Positions 20,585-29,972 of a DNA stretch of 64,000 bases are shown here, in pieces. Under the pieces are notes generated by a model. That model did not search any database, had not been told where the DNA came from, and was given only the letters and a program-made list of their open reading frames with translations. This DNA is from Bacillus sp. IITD106 (GTDB taxonomy: Bacteria; Bacillota; Bacilli; Bacillales; Bacillaceae_C). The position numbers and the translations under genes are program-made. Within the stretch, counting starts at the first letter, position 1. Each line of letters opens with the position of its first letter. Where the stretch lies: positions 1 through 64,000 of the forward strand of contig NZ_JAIAZY010000007.1 of the NCBI RefSeq assembly GCF_019459225.1. The letters run 5' to 3'.

Positions 20585-21535
20585 ATGAAAGTTATTATGA
20601 TCAATCATCCACATCAATATAGTAAAGACGATTTTCCTCCAATGGCAATAGCACTAGGATTTTTTGATGGTGTTCATAAAGGACATCAAGCAGTTATATC
20701 TACTGCACGTAAAATCGCGATTGAAAATGGATGGAAAAGTGCCGTCATGACATTTGATCCACACCCTTCCGTCGTACTAGGAAAAGAAAGAAAGAAAGTT
20801 CAATATATTACACCCCTTAGCGATAAAATAGATTTAATCTCAACCCTTGAAATAGACTTTTTATTTGTAGTAAGATTTACTTCTGCTTTTTCAAGTTTGG
20901 AGCCCGAAACTTTTGTTAAAGAATATTTAATTAATCTTAATGCAAAGCATGTTGTAGGCGGATTTGATTATACATACGGAAGGTTTGGGAAGGGAACGAT
21001 GGAAACCTTGCCAATTCATGGCAAAGGATTTTTCGATGTGACAACAGTAGATAAATTGGAAGATCATCATGAAAAAGTGAGTTCCACGAAAATTCGACAG
21101 CTTTTACATGATGGGGAAATGATCCAAGCGAAAGATTTATTAGGGAGATATTTTGTTACGAAAGGGACTGTTGTGCACGGGGAAAAGCGTGGCAGAACAT
21201 TAGGGTTCCCAACCGCAAATATTCAATTAGAAAATGATTATATTATTCCGAAAATAGGAATTTATGCTGTTCGCTTCAATGTTGCAGGGAAGTGGTATAA
21301 CGGTGTATGTAGTGTAGGTTATAATCCTACATTCAAAGTACCTGGTGAAACTAGGCTTTCTATTGAAGTGCATATTTTAGATTTTGACGAATCTATTTAT
21401 GGAGAAGAAGTGCAGGTGGAGTGGCACATTTACATGAGGAATGAAGAAAAATTTAATGGTATCGAAGAATTAAAATTACAAATTTCCAAAGATGTACAAA
21501 CAGCGATTGAATACTTTAGTGAGTTGGACAAATAA
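20585..21535 (+). CDS. ribF: Bifunctional riboflavin kinase/FMN adenylyltransferase
   Basis: RibF (316 aa; RibC in B. subtilis) phosphorylates riboflavin to FMN and adenylates FMN to FAD. The N-terminal nucleotidyltransferase half has ALGFFDGVHKGHQAVI (about residues 22-37) and TFDPHPSVV. The C-terminal kinase half (about 185-310) has RGRTLGFPTANI and NGVCSVGYNPTF. No FMN riboswitch is present upstream. It continues the truB transcript. Confidence 0.96.
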   Translation: MKVIMINHPHQYSKDDFPPMAIALGFFDGVHKGHQAVISTARKIAIENGWKSAVMTFDPHPSVVLGKERKKVQYITPLSDKIDLISTLEIDFLFVVRFTSAFSSLEPETFVKEYLINLNAKHVVGGFDYTYGRFGKGTMETLPIHGKGFFDVTTVDKLEDHHEKVSSTKIRQLLHDGEMIQAKDLLGRYFVTKGTVVHGEKRGRTLGFPTANIQLENDYIIPKIGIYAVRFNVAGKWYNGVCSVGYNPTFKVPGETRLSIEVHILDFDESIYGEEVQVEWHIYMRNEEKFNGIEELKLQISKDVQTAIEYFSELDK

Positions 21536-21653
21536 ACTTGATTTTTATCTAGGAAAGATGTATTCTAATACAGTATCAAGAACCTTTGCTTGGCAAGGCG
21601 ACTCACCAACGTTTGCTAGGTAACAGGGGATAGAAAAACAGGAGGTGAACAGG
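21536..21653 (+). promoter_or_regulatory. rpsO leader region
   Basis: The 118 bases before rpsO contain short complementary blocks (for example TTTGCTTGGC and the GTTTGCTAGG further on). In B. subtilis and other bacteria S15 represses its own mRNA through a leader fold. I infer the same here from position, and did not identify the S15 binding site with certainty. Confidence 0.35.
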
Positions 21654-21923
21654 ATGGCGATTTCTCAAGAGCGTAAAAATGAAATCATCAACCAATATAA
21701 GATTCATGAAAGTGATACCGGATCTCCGGAAGTTCAAATTGCGGTTTTAACTGAAGAAATCAACAAATTGAACGATCATCTTCGCGTGCACAAAAAAGAT
21801 CATCATTCTCGTCGTGGTTTATTGAAAATGGTAGGTCGTCGTCGTAATCTTTTAACGTATCTACGTAATAAAGACGTGCAACGCTATCGTGAATTAATTA
21901 ACAGTCTTGGCTTACGTAGATAA
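21654..21923 (+). CDS. rpsO: 30S ribosomal protein S15
   Basis: S15 (89 aa) binds 16S rRNA early and nucleates assembly of the central domain. [19 protein letters not shown] and [19 protein letters not shown] are the diagnostic blocks (about residues 20-68). The GTG at 21645 is in frame, but GGAGGTG at 21641-21647 is the ribosome binding site of ATG 21654. The length is exactly that of the family. Confidence 0.98.
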   Translation: MAISQERKNEIINQYKIHESDTGSPEVQIAVLTEEINKLNDHLRVHKKDHHSRRGLLKMVGRRRNLLTYLRNKDVQRYRELINSLGLRR

Positions 21924-21941
21924 TATTCGTAAGTCATCTAA

Positions 21942-21966
21942 AAAGCGGGAATTTTCCCGCTTTTTT
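21942..21966 (+). terminator. Terminator after rpsO
   Basis: AAAGCGGGA pairs with TCCCGCTTT across a four-base loop, followed by T residues. Confidence 0.9.
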
Positions 21967-22046
21967 GTTAGTCATTTTAGTAAGAGGTTTCATTGTTGCT
22001 GCCCGAGGCAATACTGCTTAGGACTGTCAAGCTATGCATGGCAGAA

Positions 22047-22122
22047 CTGAACATTGGACATGTGTATGAATTATTTGTTTCATTTGGCTTCGCGCCTATT
22101 CGTTCCCATGTCTAATGTTCAG
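22047..22122 (+). promoter_or_regulatory. Long stem-loop in the pnp leader
   Basis: CTGAACATTGGACATG (22047-22062) pairs over 16 positions with CATGTCTAATGTTCAG (22107-22122), with one G-U pair. The 44-base loop contains GGCTTCGCGCC. It lies about 105 bases before the pnp start with no T-run after it, so it is not an ordinary terminator. It is the main structure in the 305-base gap between rpsO and pnp. Confidence 0.7.
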
Positions 22123-22228
22123 TAATCGGCCGGCTGCATTGATTCCAACAAATGACAAGAGCAATTTATTTGTACAAGTCCACAATATATAAGATGGATC
22201 GATTCGTATGAAAGTGAGGAAAGTATGC

Positions 22229-24346
22229 ATGGAACAATTAAAACAAACATTTAGTATGGACTGGGCGGGGAGACCTCTAACAGTAGAGATTGGCCAATTA
22301 GCCAAACAAGCAAGTGGAGCAGCCCTAATTCGATATGGAGATACTGCAGTCTTAAGTACCGCGACAGCGTCTAAAGAGGCAAAAGCAGTTGACTTTTTCC
22401 CTTTAACCGTTAACTACGAAGAGAGATTATATGCAGTAGGTAAAATTCCAGGTGGATTCATCAAACGGGAAGGACGTCCAAGTGAAAAAGCTATTTTAGC
22501 AAGTCGTCTAATAGATCGTCCTATCCGTCCGCTTTTTGCAGATGGTTTCCGAAATGAAGTTCAAGTTGTTAGTATTGTCATGAGTGTTGATCAAAACTGT
22601 TCTTCCGAAATGGCGGCGATGTTTGGATCTTCTCTTGCCTTAAGCGTATCCGATATTCCGTTTGAAGGGCCAATTGCAGGCGTAGTAGTAGGTAGAATAG
22701 ATGGAGAATTTATTATTAACCCTACTGTTGAGCAAATGGAAAATAGTGATATTAATTTAACAGTTGCAGGGACTAAGGATGCCATCAATATGGTTGAAGC
22801 AGGTGCCGATGAGGTTCCAGAAGAAATTATGTTAGAGGCAATCATGTATGGACATGAGGAAATTAAAAAGCTTATTCAATTTCAAGAAGAGATTGTAAGT
22901 AAAATTGGAAAAGAAAAACGAGAAGTTGTTCTTTATGAAGTTGATGCAAGTCTTGAAGCGGAAGTACGCAAGATGTGTGAAAAAGAACTTATTGAAGCCA
23001 TTCAAGTAGAAGAAAAACATGCTCGTGAGGATGCAATTCAAGCTGTAAAAGATAAAGTAATGGAAGACTTCTCTAATCGTGAAAATATTGAAGATGATAC
23101 AATCAAACAAGTAAAGCAAATTTTAGGAAACCTTGTTAAAGAGGAAGTTCGTCGTTTAATTACGGTTGAAAAAATTCGTCCAGATGGAAGAAAACCTGAT
23201 GAAATTCGACCTCTTTCTTCTGAAGTTAGATTATTACCTAGAACTCACGGTTCCGGTTTATTTACCCGTGGACAAACTCAAGCGCTAAGTATATGCACAT
23301 TAGGTGCTCTAGGAGATGTGCAAATACTTGATGGACTTGGAATTGAGGAATCAAAACGTTTTATGCATCATTATAATTTCCCACACTTTAGTGTTGGTGA
23401 AACAGGCCCTATCCGTGCGCCGGGACGTCGTGAAATTGGACATGGTGCCCTAGGCGAACGTGCATTAGAGCCTATCATACCTAGTGAAGCAGATTTCCCA
23501 TATACAATTCGTCTCGTTTCGGAAGTATTGGAATCGAATGGTTCTACTTCACAAGCGAGCATCTGTGCTAGTACGCTTGCAATGATGGATGCAGGAGTTC
23601 CAATTAAAGCTCCAGTTGCGGGAATTGCGATGGGTCTCGTTAAATCAGGAGAACATTACACTGTTTTAACAGACATTCAAGGAATGGAAGATCATCTCGG
23701 TGATATGGATTTTAAAGTTGCTGGTACTGAAAAAGGTGTAACAGCTTTGCAAATGGATATTAAAATCGAAGGTTTATCTCGAGAAATTCTTGAAGAAGCA
23801 TTAATGCAAGCAAAGCAAGGACGTATGCATATTTTAGAATCCATGCTAGCAACAATTAAAGAACCGAGAAAACAACTATCTCAATATGCGCCTAAAATTC
23901 TTACATTACAAATTAATCCAGATAAAATTAGAGATGTTATCGGTCCAAGTGGGAAGCAAATCAATAAAATTATTGAAGAAACCGGCGTAAAAATCGATAT
24001 TGAACAAGACGGAAAAGTATTTATCGCGTCCGCGGATGAAGAGATGAATGTAAAGGCGAAGAAGATCATTGAAGATCTTGTTCGTGAAGTCGAAGTAGGT
24101 CAAATTTATCTAGGAAAAGTAAAAAGAATCGAAAAATTTGGCGCCTTCGTTGAATTATTCCCAGGAAAAGACGGATTGGTTCATATTTCCCAGCTTGCGG
24201 AAGAACGCGTTAATAAAGTTGAAGATGTATTAGCCATTGGAGATGAAATTCTCGTTAAAGTTATTGAAATAGATAACCAAGGCAGAGTAAACATTTCAAG
24301 AAAAGCAGTTTTGAAAGAACAAAAAGAACAACAAAATAAGGAATAA
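22229..24346 (+). CDS. pnp: Polynucleotide phosphorylase
   Basis: PNPase (705 aa, identical in length to B. subtilis) is the 3'-5' phosphorolytic exoribonuclease of the degradosome-like network that includes RNase Y and RNase J, both also encoded in this window. It has two RNase PH domains (about 10-230 and 310-545), a helical linker, a KH domain (about 555-610; [14 protein letters not shown]) and an S1 domain (about 620-690; [20 protein letters not shown]). GTGAGG at 22213-22218 and family alignment place the start at ATG 22229 rather than ATG 22208. Confidence 0.97.
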   Translation: MEQLKQTFSMDWAGRPLTVEIGQLAKQASGAALIRYGDTAVLSTATASKEAKAVDFFPLTVNYEERLYAVGKIPGGFIKREGRPSEKAILASRLIDRPIRPLFADGFRNEVQVVSIVMSVDQNCSSEMAAMFGSSLALSVSDIPFEGPIAGVVVGRIDGEFIINPTVEQMENSDINLTVAGTKDAINMVEAGADEVPEEIMLEAIMYGHEEIKKLIQFQEEIVSKIGKEKREVVLYEVDASLEAEVRKMCEKELIEAIQVEEKHAREDAIQAVKDKVMEDFSNRENIEDDTIKQVKQILGNLVKEEVRRLITVEKIRPDGRKPDEIRPLSSEVRLLPRTHGSGLFTRGQTQALSICTLGALGDVQILDGLGIEESKRFMHHYNFPHFSVGETGPIRAPGRREIGHGALGERALEPIIPSEADFPYTIRLVSEVLESNGSTSQASICASTLAMMDAGVPIKAPVAGIAMGLVKSGEHYTVLTDIQGMEDHLGDMDFKVAGTEKGVTALQMDIKIEGLSREILEEALMQAKQGRMHILESMLATIKEPRKQLSQYAPKILTLQINPDKIRDVIGPSGKQINKIIEETGVKIDIEQDGKVFIASADEEMNVKAKKIIEDLVREVEVGQIYLGKVKRIEKFGAFVELFPGKDGLVHISQLAEERVNKVEDVLAIGDEILVKVIEIDNQGRVNISRKAVLKEQKEQQNKE

Positions 24347-24353
24347 CTTACTG

Positions 24354-24380
24354 AAGCCAAGGCAACTTGGCTTTATTTTA
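24354..24380 (+). terminator. Terminator after pnp
   Basis: AAGCCAAG pairs with CTTGGCTT across GCAA, followed by a T-rich run. Confidence 0.85.
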
Positions 24381-24470
24381 ATTAATAAATTATCATAATT
24401 TGGTTGATATATGAGCGAATGGTCTATCTTGTCCACCTCTTTCATAGTTTAAAATGAGGGAGGTAGGGAC

Positions 24471-25469
24471 ATGGTTAGTACAAAAAACTTGATAGCCTTT
24501 GCGCTGATTGCTATTCTATCATTATCTGCCATATTTAATCCTTATACTAATATATATATAGGGCAGTTAAAGAATGACAGTATTTTCGTAAGTAAGCAAG
24601 AAGGAGAATTATATGATTTAATCTTAAAGGCTGCTGAATATTATCAAATTGAACCACAAAATGCTAAAATAGATCGAGTCTGGAAAGCGATGCCCGGATA
24701 TAATGGAGTAAAGGTAGATATCGAAGCATCATATCAAAACATGAAAAAAGATAAAAAATATGATGAAAAGAAACTAGTTTTCGTTCAGATTCCACCAAAA
24801 GTCCATCTTTCGGATTTATCCCCCTCTCCAATATATAGAGGACATCCTGACAAACCAATGGTCAGTTTTTTAATAAATGTTGCTTGGGGAAATGAATATA
24901 TCCCATCTATGCTTGCCACTTTGAAAAAAAATAAAGTGCATGCCACTTTCTTCTTGGAAGGACGTTGGGCAAAGGAAAACCCTGACTTAACAAAAATGAT
25001 TGCTGATGGAGGGCATGAAATAGGAAACCATTCATATAGCCATCCAAATATGCAATTGATTAATGAATCACAAACAAGGGAAGAACTTTTAAAGACAAAT
25101 GAAATAATAGAGGCAACAACGGGTAATAAGGTAACGTGGTTCGGTCCTCCGGCGGGGGCTTTTCGAAAAGAAACGATTGATATAGCGCACTCACTCAAGT
25201 TAAAGACTGTGATGTGGACCGTTGATACGATTGATTGGCAGAAACCGCCAAAAGATGTTTTGATTCAAAGAGTAACGTCAAAGGTGCACCCGGGTGCAAT
25301 GATATTAATGCATCCAACAAAACCAACGGATCAGGCGTTACAAAGTTTAATTACAGAAATTAAATCGCGAAATCTTAGGATTGGTACAGTTTCTAAACTA
25401 ATGGACGAAGAAAGAATTATTAAATTGAATGGGCCACAAAACATGGAACGAGAGAGACGGAATCAATAA
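24471..25469 (+). CDS. ylxY: Polysaccharide deacetylase-like protein YlxY
   Basis: YlxY (332 aa) belongs to the NodB-homology polysaccharide deacetylase superfamily. An N-terminal hydrophobic segment (about residues 5-25) points to export or membrane anchoring. The NodB domain covers about 125-310: ATFFLEGRWA, GGHEIGNHSYSHP (with the metal-binding H-x3-H) and WFGPPAGAF. The first motif, normally a TFDDG-like segment with the catalytic Asp, is here SFLINVAWGNEY, without the Asp pair, so enzyme activity is doubtful. The PGAMILMHP motif is kept. It lies between pnp and mlpA, as in B. subtilis. Confidence 0.9.
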   Translation: MVSTKNLIAFALIAILSLSAIFNPYTNIYIGQLKNDSIFVSKQEGELYDLILKAAEYYQIEPQNAKIDRVWKAMPGYNGVKVDIEASYQNMKKDKKYDEKKLVFVQIPPKVHLSDLSPSPIYRGHPDKPMVSFLINVAWGNEYIPSMLATLKKNKVHATFFLEGRWAKENPDLTKMIADGGHEIGNHSYSHPNMQLINESQTREELLKTNEIIEATTGNKVTWFGPPAGAFRKETIDIAHSLKLKTVMWTVDTIDWQKPPKDVLIQRVTSKVHPGAMILMHPTKPTDQALQSLITEIKSRNLRIGTVSKLMDEERIIKLNGPQNMERERRNQ

Positions 25470-25529
25470 GTCTGTTATATAACTATAGGCGTTTGGCATG
25501 TTTTTGCACCATGTTAGGAGGAATTTGCT

Positions 25530-26768
25530 ATGATGAAAAATTATATATGCCAAAATGGAGTAAGAGTTGTCCTTGAAACAATTCCCACGGTAAGATCAGT
25601 AGCGATAGGAATTTGGATTGGAACAGGATCGCGAGATGAAAACCATCATAATAATGGAATCTCGCATTTTTTAGAACATATGTATTTTAAAGGAACGGAA
25701 ACAAAAACTGCTAGGGAAATCGCTGAATCATTTGATTCTATCGGCGGGCAGGTAAATGCTTTTACATCTAAAGAATATACTTGCTATTACGCGAAAGTAC
25801 TTGATAACCATGCTCCATATGCATTAGATACTTTAGCTGACATGTTTTTTCATTCTACGTTTGATAGTGAAGAGTTAAGCAAAGAAAAGAATGTAGTTTT
25901 AGAAGAAATTAAAATGTATGAAGATACTCCAGATGATATCGTTCATGATTTATTAAGCAAAGCGGCATTTGAAACTCATCCTCTTGGCTTTCCAATTCTC
26001 GGAACGGAGGAAACGCTTGAAACTTTTAATAGCGATTTATTGAGGGAGTATATTCATGATATGTATACACCTGAAAATGTCGTGATTTCTATAGCGGGAA
26101 ATGTAACAGAAGACTTCATTCATATTGTTGAACGATATTTCGGATCTTTTGAAAGAGGAAAGAAGCAAGCTGTTGAATCTAAACCTTCATTTTATGCGAA
26201 TAAATATACAAGGCAAAAGGATACTGAACAAGCCCATTTATGTATTGGGTTTAAAGGTTTGCCGATTGGACATCAAGATATATACGATTTAATTGTTATG
26301 AATAACATATTCGGCGGTAGTATGTCTTCGAGGTTATTTCAAGAAGTTCGTGAAGAACGAGGCTTGGCCTATTCCGTATTTTCTTATCATTCTTCATTCA
26401 AAGATAGTGGTTTAGTTACTATATATGGAGGAACTGCCGCCAATCAAATGGATGAACTTTATAGCACAATTCATTCAACTCTTGATTTATTAAAGCAAGA
26501 TGGCATTACTTCAAAAGAATTGCAAAACAGCAAGGAACAATTGAAAGGGAATTTAATGCTTAGTCTTGAAAGTACAAATAGCAGGATGAGCAGAAACGGT
26601 AAAAATGAATTGTTATTAGGAAAACATCGAACGCTTGATGAAATGATTGAAGAAATCGATCAAGTTACGGTTGATAGTGTAAACAAAATAGCAAATCAAA
26701 TTTTTACAGATGATTATACAATAGCGTTAATTAGTCCAGATAATCGAATACCAAAACGAATTCATTAA
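25530..26768 (+). CDS. mlpA: M16 zinc peptidase MlpA (YmxG)
   Basis: This is a pitrilysin-family (M16) metallopeptidase of 412 aa related to mitochondrial processing peptidase. The inverted zinc motif HFLEH is near residues 46-50, and the downstream Glu lies in VVLEEIKMYEDTPDD (about 125). The C-terminal half has the substrate-binding RGLAYSVFSYHSSF block. In B. subtilis the protein is linked to regulation of protease gene expression. It is monocistronic between two terminators. Confidence 0.93.
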   Translation: MMKNYICQNGVRVVLETIPTVRSVAIGIWIGTGSRDENHHNNGISHFLEHMYFKGTETKTAREIAESFDSIGGQVNAFTSKEYTCYYAKVLDNHAPYALDTLADMFFHSTFDSEELSKEKNVVLEEIKMYEDTPDDIVHDLLSKAAFETHPLGFPILGTEETLETFNSDLLREYIHDMYTPENVVISIAGNVTEDFIHIVERYFGSFERGKKQAVESKPSFYANKYTRQKDTEQAHLCIGFKGLPIGHQDIYDLIVMNNIFGGSMSSRLFQEVREERGLAYSVFSYHSSFKDSGLVTIYGGTAANQMDELYSTIHSTLDLLKQDGITSKELQNSKEQLKGNLMLSLESTNSRMSRNGKNELLLGKHRTLDEMIEEIDQVTVDSVNKIANQIFTDDYTIALISPDNRIPKRIH

Positions 26769-26796
26769 ACCCTTGTCATAAGAGATAAGGGTTTTT
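26767..26796 (+). terminator. Terminator after mlpA
   Basis: AAACCCTT pairs with AAGGGTTT, followed by a T-run. Confidence 0.82.
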
Positions 26797-26862
26797 CTAG
26801 TTCTAAAAATGAAATAGACAACTTATATATGATTAAAACGGCTAGTTTGAGGAGGGGGATAA

Positions 26863-27102
26863 ATGCGTCTAAGTGAATTAGGGGGAAAAGAAATTGTCGA
26901 CTACAAAAAAGCAAAGCGATTAGGTGTGCTCGGACAAACGGACCTTGAGATCAATTCAAAGACAGGAGAGATCAACCATTTGATTATACCTTCGGGCAAA
27001 TGGGGCATGAGAAAAGGAGCGAATGAAATTAAAGTGCCTTGGCATTATATAAGGACCATTGGGACGGATATGATTATTCTAGAAGTTCCAGAAAATAAAT
27101 GA
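26863..27102 (+). CDS. ymxH: PRC-barrel protein YmxH (YlmC family)
   Basis: This small PRC-barrel protein (79 aa) belongs to the YlmC/YmxH sporulation-associated family. MRLSELGGKEIVDYKKAKRL is the typical N-terminus, followed by LGQTDLEI, GKWGMRKGANEIKVPW and a hydrophobic last strand. Molecular function is unknown. The gene has an AGGAGG-type site and its own terminator, and it sits directly upstream of the dipicolinate genes. Confidence 0.9.
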   Translation: MRLSELGGKEIVDYKKAKRLGVLGQTDLEINSKTGEINHLIIPSGKWGMRKGANEIKVPWHYIRTIGTDMIILEVPENK

Positions 27103-27111
27103 ATCTTTTTG

Positions 27112-27139
27112 TAGGCGATGATATCGTCTATTTTTTTTT
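27112..27139 (+). terminator. Terminator after ymxH
   Basis: TAGGCGAT pairs with ATCGTCTA (one G-U pair), followed by at least eight T. Confidence 0.85.
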
Positions 27140-27173
27140 GTTCAATAATTTCATTCTGCTTCTATGTTCATGC

Positions 27174-27200
27174 ACATGGGAAAATATCCTACATACACTA
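27174..27200 (+). promoter_or_regulatory. Sigma-K promoter for dpaAB
   Basis: AC at 27174-27175 is followed after 16 bases by CATACACTA (27192-27200). This matches the sigma-K pattern AC-N16/17-CATAnnnTA fully. Mother-cell expression of dipicolinate synthase by sigma-K is established in B. subtilis. Confidence 0.75.
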
Positions 27201-27250
27201 ATGGTGCGGTGTTATTCTGCCATGGATAAAAAAGAAGGTGAAGAAATGTG

Positions 27251-28153
27251 ATGTTGACAGATATGCACATTGCCGTTTTAGGTGGAGATGCAAGACAATT
27301 AGAAATCATTCGCAAGTTAACTGAACTAGATGCAAAATTATATTTGATTGGCTTCGAACAATTGGCTCAATCATTTACAGGGGCAGTAAAAGAAAAATTA
27401 GAGGATGTTGATTTTTCAATTATGGATGCTGTTATTCTTCCTGTACCTGGAACGAGCCTTGAAGGAGAAATTGAAACAATCTTTTCAAGTGAAAAAGTTA
27501 TTTTGACAGAACAAATTCTTAATAAAACGCCTTCTTACTGTAAGATATACTCCGGTATTAGCAATAGCTATCTCGACCATATAACGAATTTATCAAAAAG
27601 AACATTAGTACAGCTATTTGAACGTGATGACGTAGCCATTTACAACTCCATACCAACAGTAGAGGGAACGATTATGATGGCTATTCAAAACACAGATATT
27701 ACCATTCATAATTCATCCATAGCGGTTTTAGGACTTGGCCGTGTTGGTATGAGTGTTGCTAGAACCTTTGCTCTTCTAGGCGCAAAAGTAAAAGTAGGCG
27801 CTAGAAAAAGTGCGCACTTAGCAAGAATTACGGAAATGGGCCTAATACCATTCCACTTTAATGATTTGAAAAACGAAGTAAGGGATCTTGATATATGTAT
27901 CAATACAGTACCTAACATGATTCTGAATGCAGGAATTATCGCTAATATGCCAACAAATACATTAATCATTGATTTAGCATCCAAGCCTGGAGGAACTGAT
28001 TTTAGATATGCTGAAAAACGTGGAATAAAAGCTTTGCTTGCTCCTGGGTTGCCCGGAATTGTTGCGCCGAAAACGGCAGGGCAAATACTTGCCAATGTAC
28101 TTTCGCAGCTGCTTGCGGATGATCTTGAAAAACGGAAGGAGATATCAAAATGA
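27251..28153 (+). CDS. dpaA: Dipicolinate synthase subunit A
   Basis: DpaA/SpoVFA (300 aa) forms, with DpaB, the enzyme that oxidises the dapA product to dipicolinic acid in the mother cell during late sporulation. The N-terminus IAVLGGDARQLEIIRKL is family-specific. A Rossmann NAD(P) motif VLGLGRVGMSVARTFALLG lies near residues 158-176, and the C-terminus has LLAPGLPGIVAPKTAGQIL. A GTG at 27248 directly upstream is an alternative start. The stop overlaps dpaB by four bases. Synteny with asd-dapG-dapA places the whole aspartate-to-dipicolinate route in one block. Confidence 0.96.
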   Translation: MLTDMHIAVLGGDARQLEIIRKLTELDAKLYLIGFEQLAQSFTGAVKEKLEDVDFSIMDAVILPVPGTSLEGEIETIFSSEKVILTEQILNKTPSYCKIYSGISNSYLDHITNLSKRTLVQLFERDDVAIYNSIPTVEGTIMMAIQNTDITIHNSSIAVLGLGRVGMSVARTFALLGAKVKVGARKSAHLARITEMGLIPFHFNDLKNEVRDLDICINTVPNMILNAGIIANMPTNTLIIDLASKPGGTDFRYAEKRGIKALLAPGLPGIVAPKTAGQILANVLSQLLADDLEKRKEISK

Positions 28154-28740
28154 GTTTAGCTGGAAAAAGAATCGGTTTTGGAATGACTGGCTCCCATTGC
28201 ACATATGATGCCGTTATCCCTGAATTGGAAAGATTAATGGAACAAGGAGCAGAGGTTATCCCCGTTGTTACATTTACACTAAAAAATACAAATACTAAAT
28301 TTGGAGACGGAGAAGATTGGGTAGCAAAAATTGAAGAAATCACTGGACGAAAAGTTATCGATTCGATGGTCGATGCTGAGCCTCTTGGTCCGAAAATGCC
28401 TCTTGATTGTATGGTAATTGCACCATTAACAGGAAATTCTATGAGTAAATTTGCCAATGCTTTGACAGATTCTCCAGTATTGATGGCCGCCAAGGCAACT
28501 TTAAGAAACCGTAATCCAGTTGTGCTAGGAATATCAACAAACGATGCACTAGGTTTGAATGGTATTAATTTAATGAGACTCATGTCTGCTAAGAATATTT
28601 ATTTCATCCCATTTGGACAGGATGACCCAATAAATAAACCAACATCAATGGTGGCAAAAATGGAATACCTGTCCGAAGCAGTTGAAGCTGCATTAGATGG
28701 ATACCAATTACAGCCCGTCATTAGGGAGTATAATAAATAA
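28150..28740 (+). CDS. dpaB: Dipicolinate synthase subunit B
   Basis: DpaB/SpoVFB (196 aa) is the flavoprotein-like subunit of dipicolinate synthase. It has the flavoprotein/HFCD fold: RIGFGMTGSHCTYDAVIPEL at the N-terminus and CMVIAPLTGNSMSKFANALTD (about residues 95-115), a pattern shared with flavin-binding decarboxylases. It is translationally coupled to dpaA and followed by a terminator. Confidence 0.95.
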   Translation: MSLAGKRIGFGMTGSHCTYDAVIPELERLMEQGAEVIPVVTFTLKNTNTKFGDGEDWVAKIEEITGRKVIDSMVDAEPLGPKMPLDCMVIAPLTGNSMSKFANALTDSPVLMAAKATLRNRNPVVLGISTNDALGLNGINLMRLMSAKNIYFIPFGQDDPINKPTSMVAKMEYLSEAVEAALDGYQLQPVIREYNK

Positions 28741-28751
28741 TAAAAGACTGA

Positions 28752-28784
28752 ATCAGGTAAGAAACCTTACCTGATAGTTATTTT
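28752..28784 (+). terminator. Terminator after dpaB
   Basis: ATCAGGTAAG pairs perfectly with CTTACCTGAT across four bases, with a modest T-rich tail. Confidence 0.75.
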
Positions 28785-28907
28785 CATAGCCTTTTTTATT
28801 AAAATTCTACCGGTAGCAAGGCTTTATGTGATAATATGATAATATTAATAAGTGATAATAATAAAACATCAAAGATTGACTTTCTTTGGCTGGAAGGAGT
28901 TATTTAA

Positions 28908-29972
28908 ATGTCAAATAAAGACGGTTTTCATGTAGCTGTAATGGGCGCTACCGGTGCAGTTGGCCAACAAATCATAAAACAATTGGAGAAAAGAAATTTT
29001 CCTATTCGAAAATTAACTTTACTTTCTTCTGCTCGTTCTGCAGGAAAAGAAGTTTTATTTAACAACGAAGTCATTACGGTAAAAGAGGCAGTGCCTGAAT
29101 CATTTGAAGGTGTAGATATTGCCCTTTTTAGTGCAGGTGGAAGCATATCAGAAAGATTTGCACCTGAAGCAGTGAAACGTGGTGCAATCGTTATCGATAA
29201 TACGAGTGCCTTTAGAATGAACCCAGAAGTACCACTAGTTGTTCCCGAGGTTAATGAGGATGCTCTTCATGGGCATAATGGCATTATTGCCAATCCTAAC
29301 TGTTCCACTATTCAAATGGTGGCGGCGCTTCAGCCTATCAGGGAAGCATATGGTTTAAATAAAGTGGTTGTTTCAACGTATCAAGCTGTGTCTGGTGCGG
29401 GTGCTGAAGCCATTAATGAACTTAACAAACAAACGAATGCAATTATTAATAAAGAAGAAATGGAACCAGCTATTTTACCAGTAAGCAGTTTGGATAAGCA
29501 TTACCAAATTGCCTTTAATGTCATTCCTCAAATCGACAAATTTACTGAGAATGGCTTCACATTTGAAGAAATGAAAATGATCAATGAAACAAAAAAAATT
29601 ATGGAAATGCCTGAATTAAAAGTAGCAGCGACATGTGTTAGACTTCCTGTTGAAACAGGACATTCCGAATCTGTCTATATCGAAATTGAAACAAATAATG
29701 TCAATGTTGCGGATATTAAACATGTGTTATCAAAAGCTCCGGGGGTTACACTCCAGGATGAGCCGGAGTCACAAGTCTATCCAATGCCTGCTATGGCAGT
29801 AGGAAAAGACGATGTATTTGTAGGGAGAATTCGAAAAGATTTAGATGAGGAAACAGGATTCCATATGTGGATCGTATCAGATAACTTATTAAAAGGGGCT
29901 GCCCTTAATACGATTCAAATTGCTGAAAGTTTGATAAAATTAGGTTTAGTTACTAGCAAGGTGGAAGCATGA
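28908..29972 (+). CDS. asd: Aspartate-semialdehyde dehydrogenase
   Basis: Asd (354 aa) reduces aspartyl phosphate to aspartate semialdehyde for lysine, threonine, methionine, diaminopimelate and dipicolinate. The NADP loop is GATGAVGQQ near residue 12. The active-site Cys is in NPNCSTIQM (about residue 131), and the substrate His is in RLPVETGHSE. A GGAAGGAG site precedes the ATG. The end overlaps dapG by four bases. Confidence 0.97.
   Translation: MSNKDGFHVAVMGATGAVGQQIIKQLEKRNFPIRKLTLLSSARSAGKEVLFNNEVITVKEAVPESFEGVDIALFSAGGSISERFAPEAVKRGAIVIDNTSAFRMNPEVPLVVPEVNEDALHGHNGIIANPNCSTIQMVAALQPIREAYGLNKVVVSTYQAVSGAGAEAINELNKQTNAIINKEEMEPAILPVSSLDKHYQIAFNVIPQIDKFTENGFTFEEMKMINETKKIMEMPELKVAATCVRLPVETGHSESVYIEIETNNVNVADIKHVLSKAPGVTLQDEPESQVYPMPAMAVGKDDVFVGRIRKDLDEETGFHMWIVSDNLLKGAALNTIQIAESLIKLGLVTSKVEA

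Noticed and set aside
20585-21535. Search for an FMN riboswitch at ribF and T-box at proS
   Set aside because: Neither leader has the required conserved elements; both genes follow the previous gene closely.
24785-25198. 137-codon reverse frame opposite ylxY
   Set aside because: Shadow of the conserved deacetylase domain, with no start signals.
28002-28583. 193-codon reverse frame opposite dpaA-dpaB
   Set aside because: It spans the overlap of two coupled, conserved genes on the other strand and has no family features.
28807-28816. CTACCGGTAG palindrome upstream of asd
   Set aside because: Perfect but only 10 bp, with no second copy or T-run, so not enough to call an operator.
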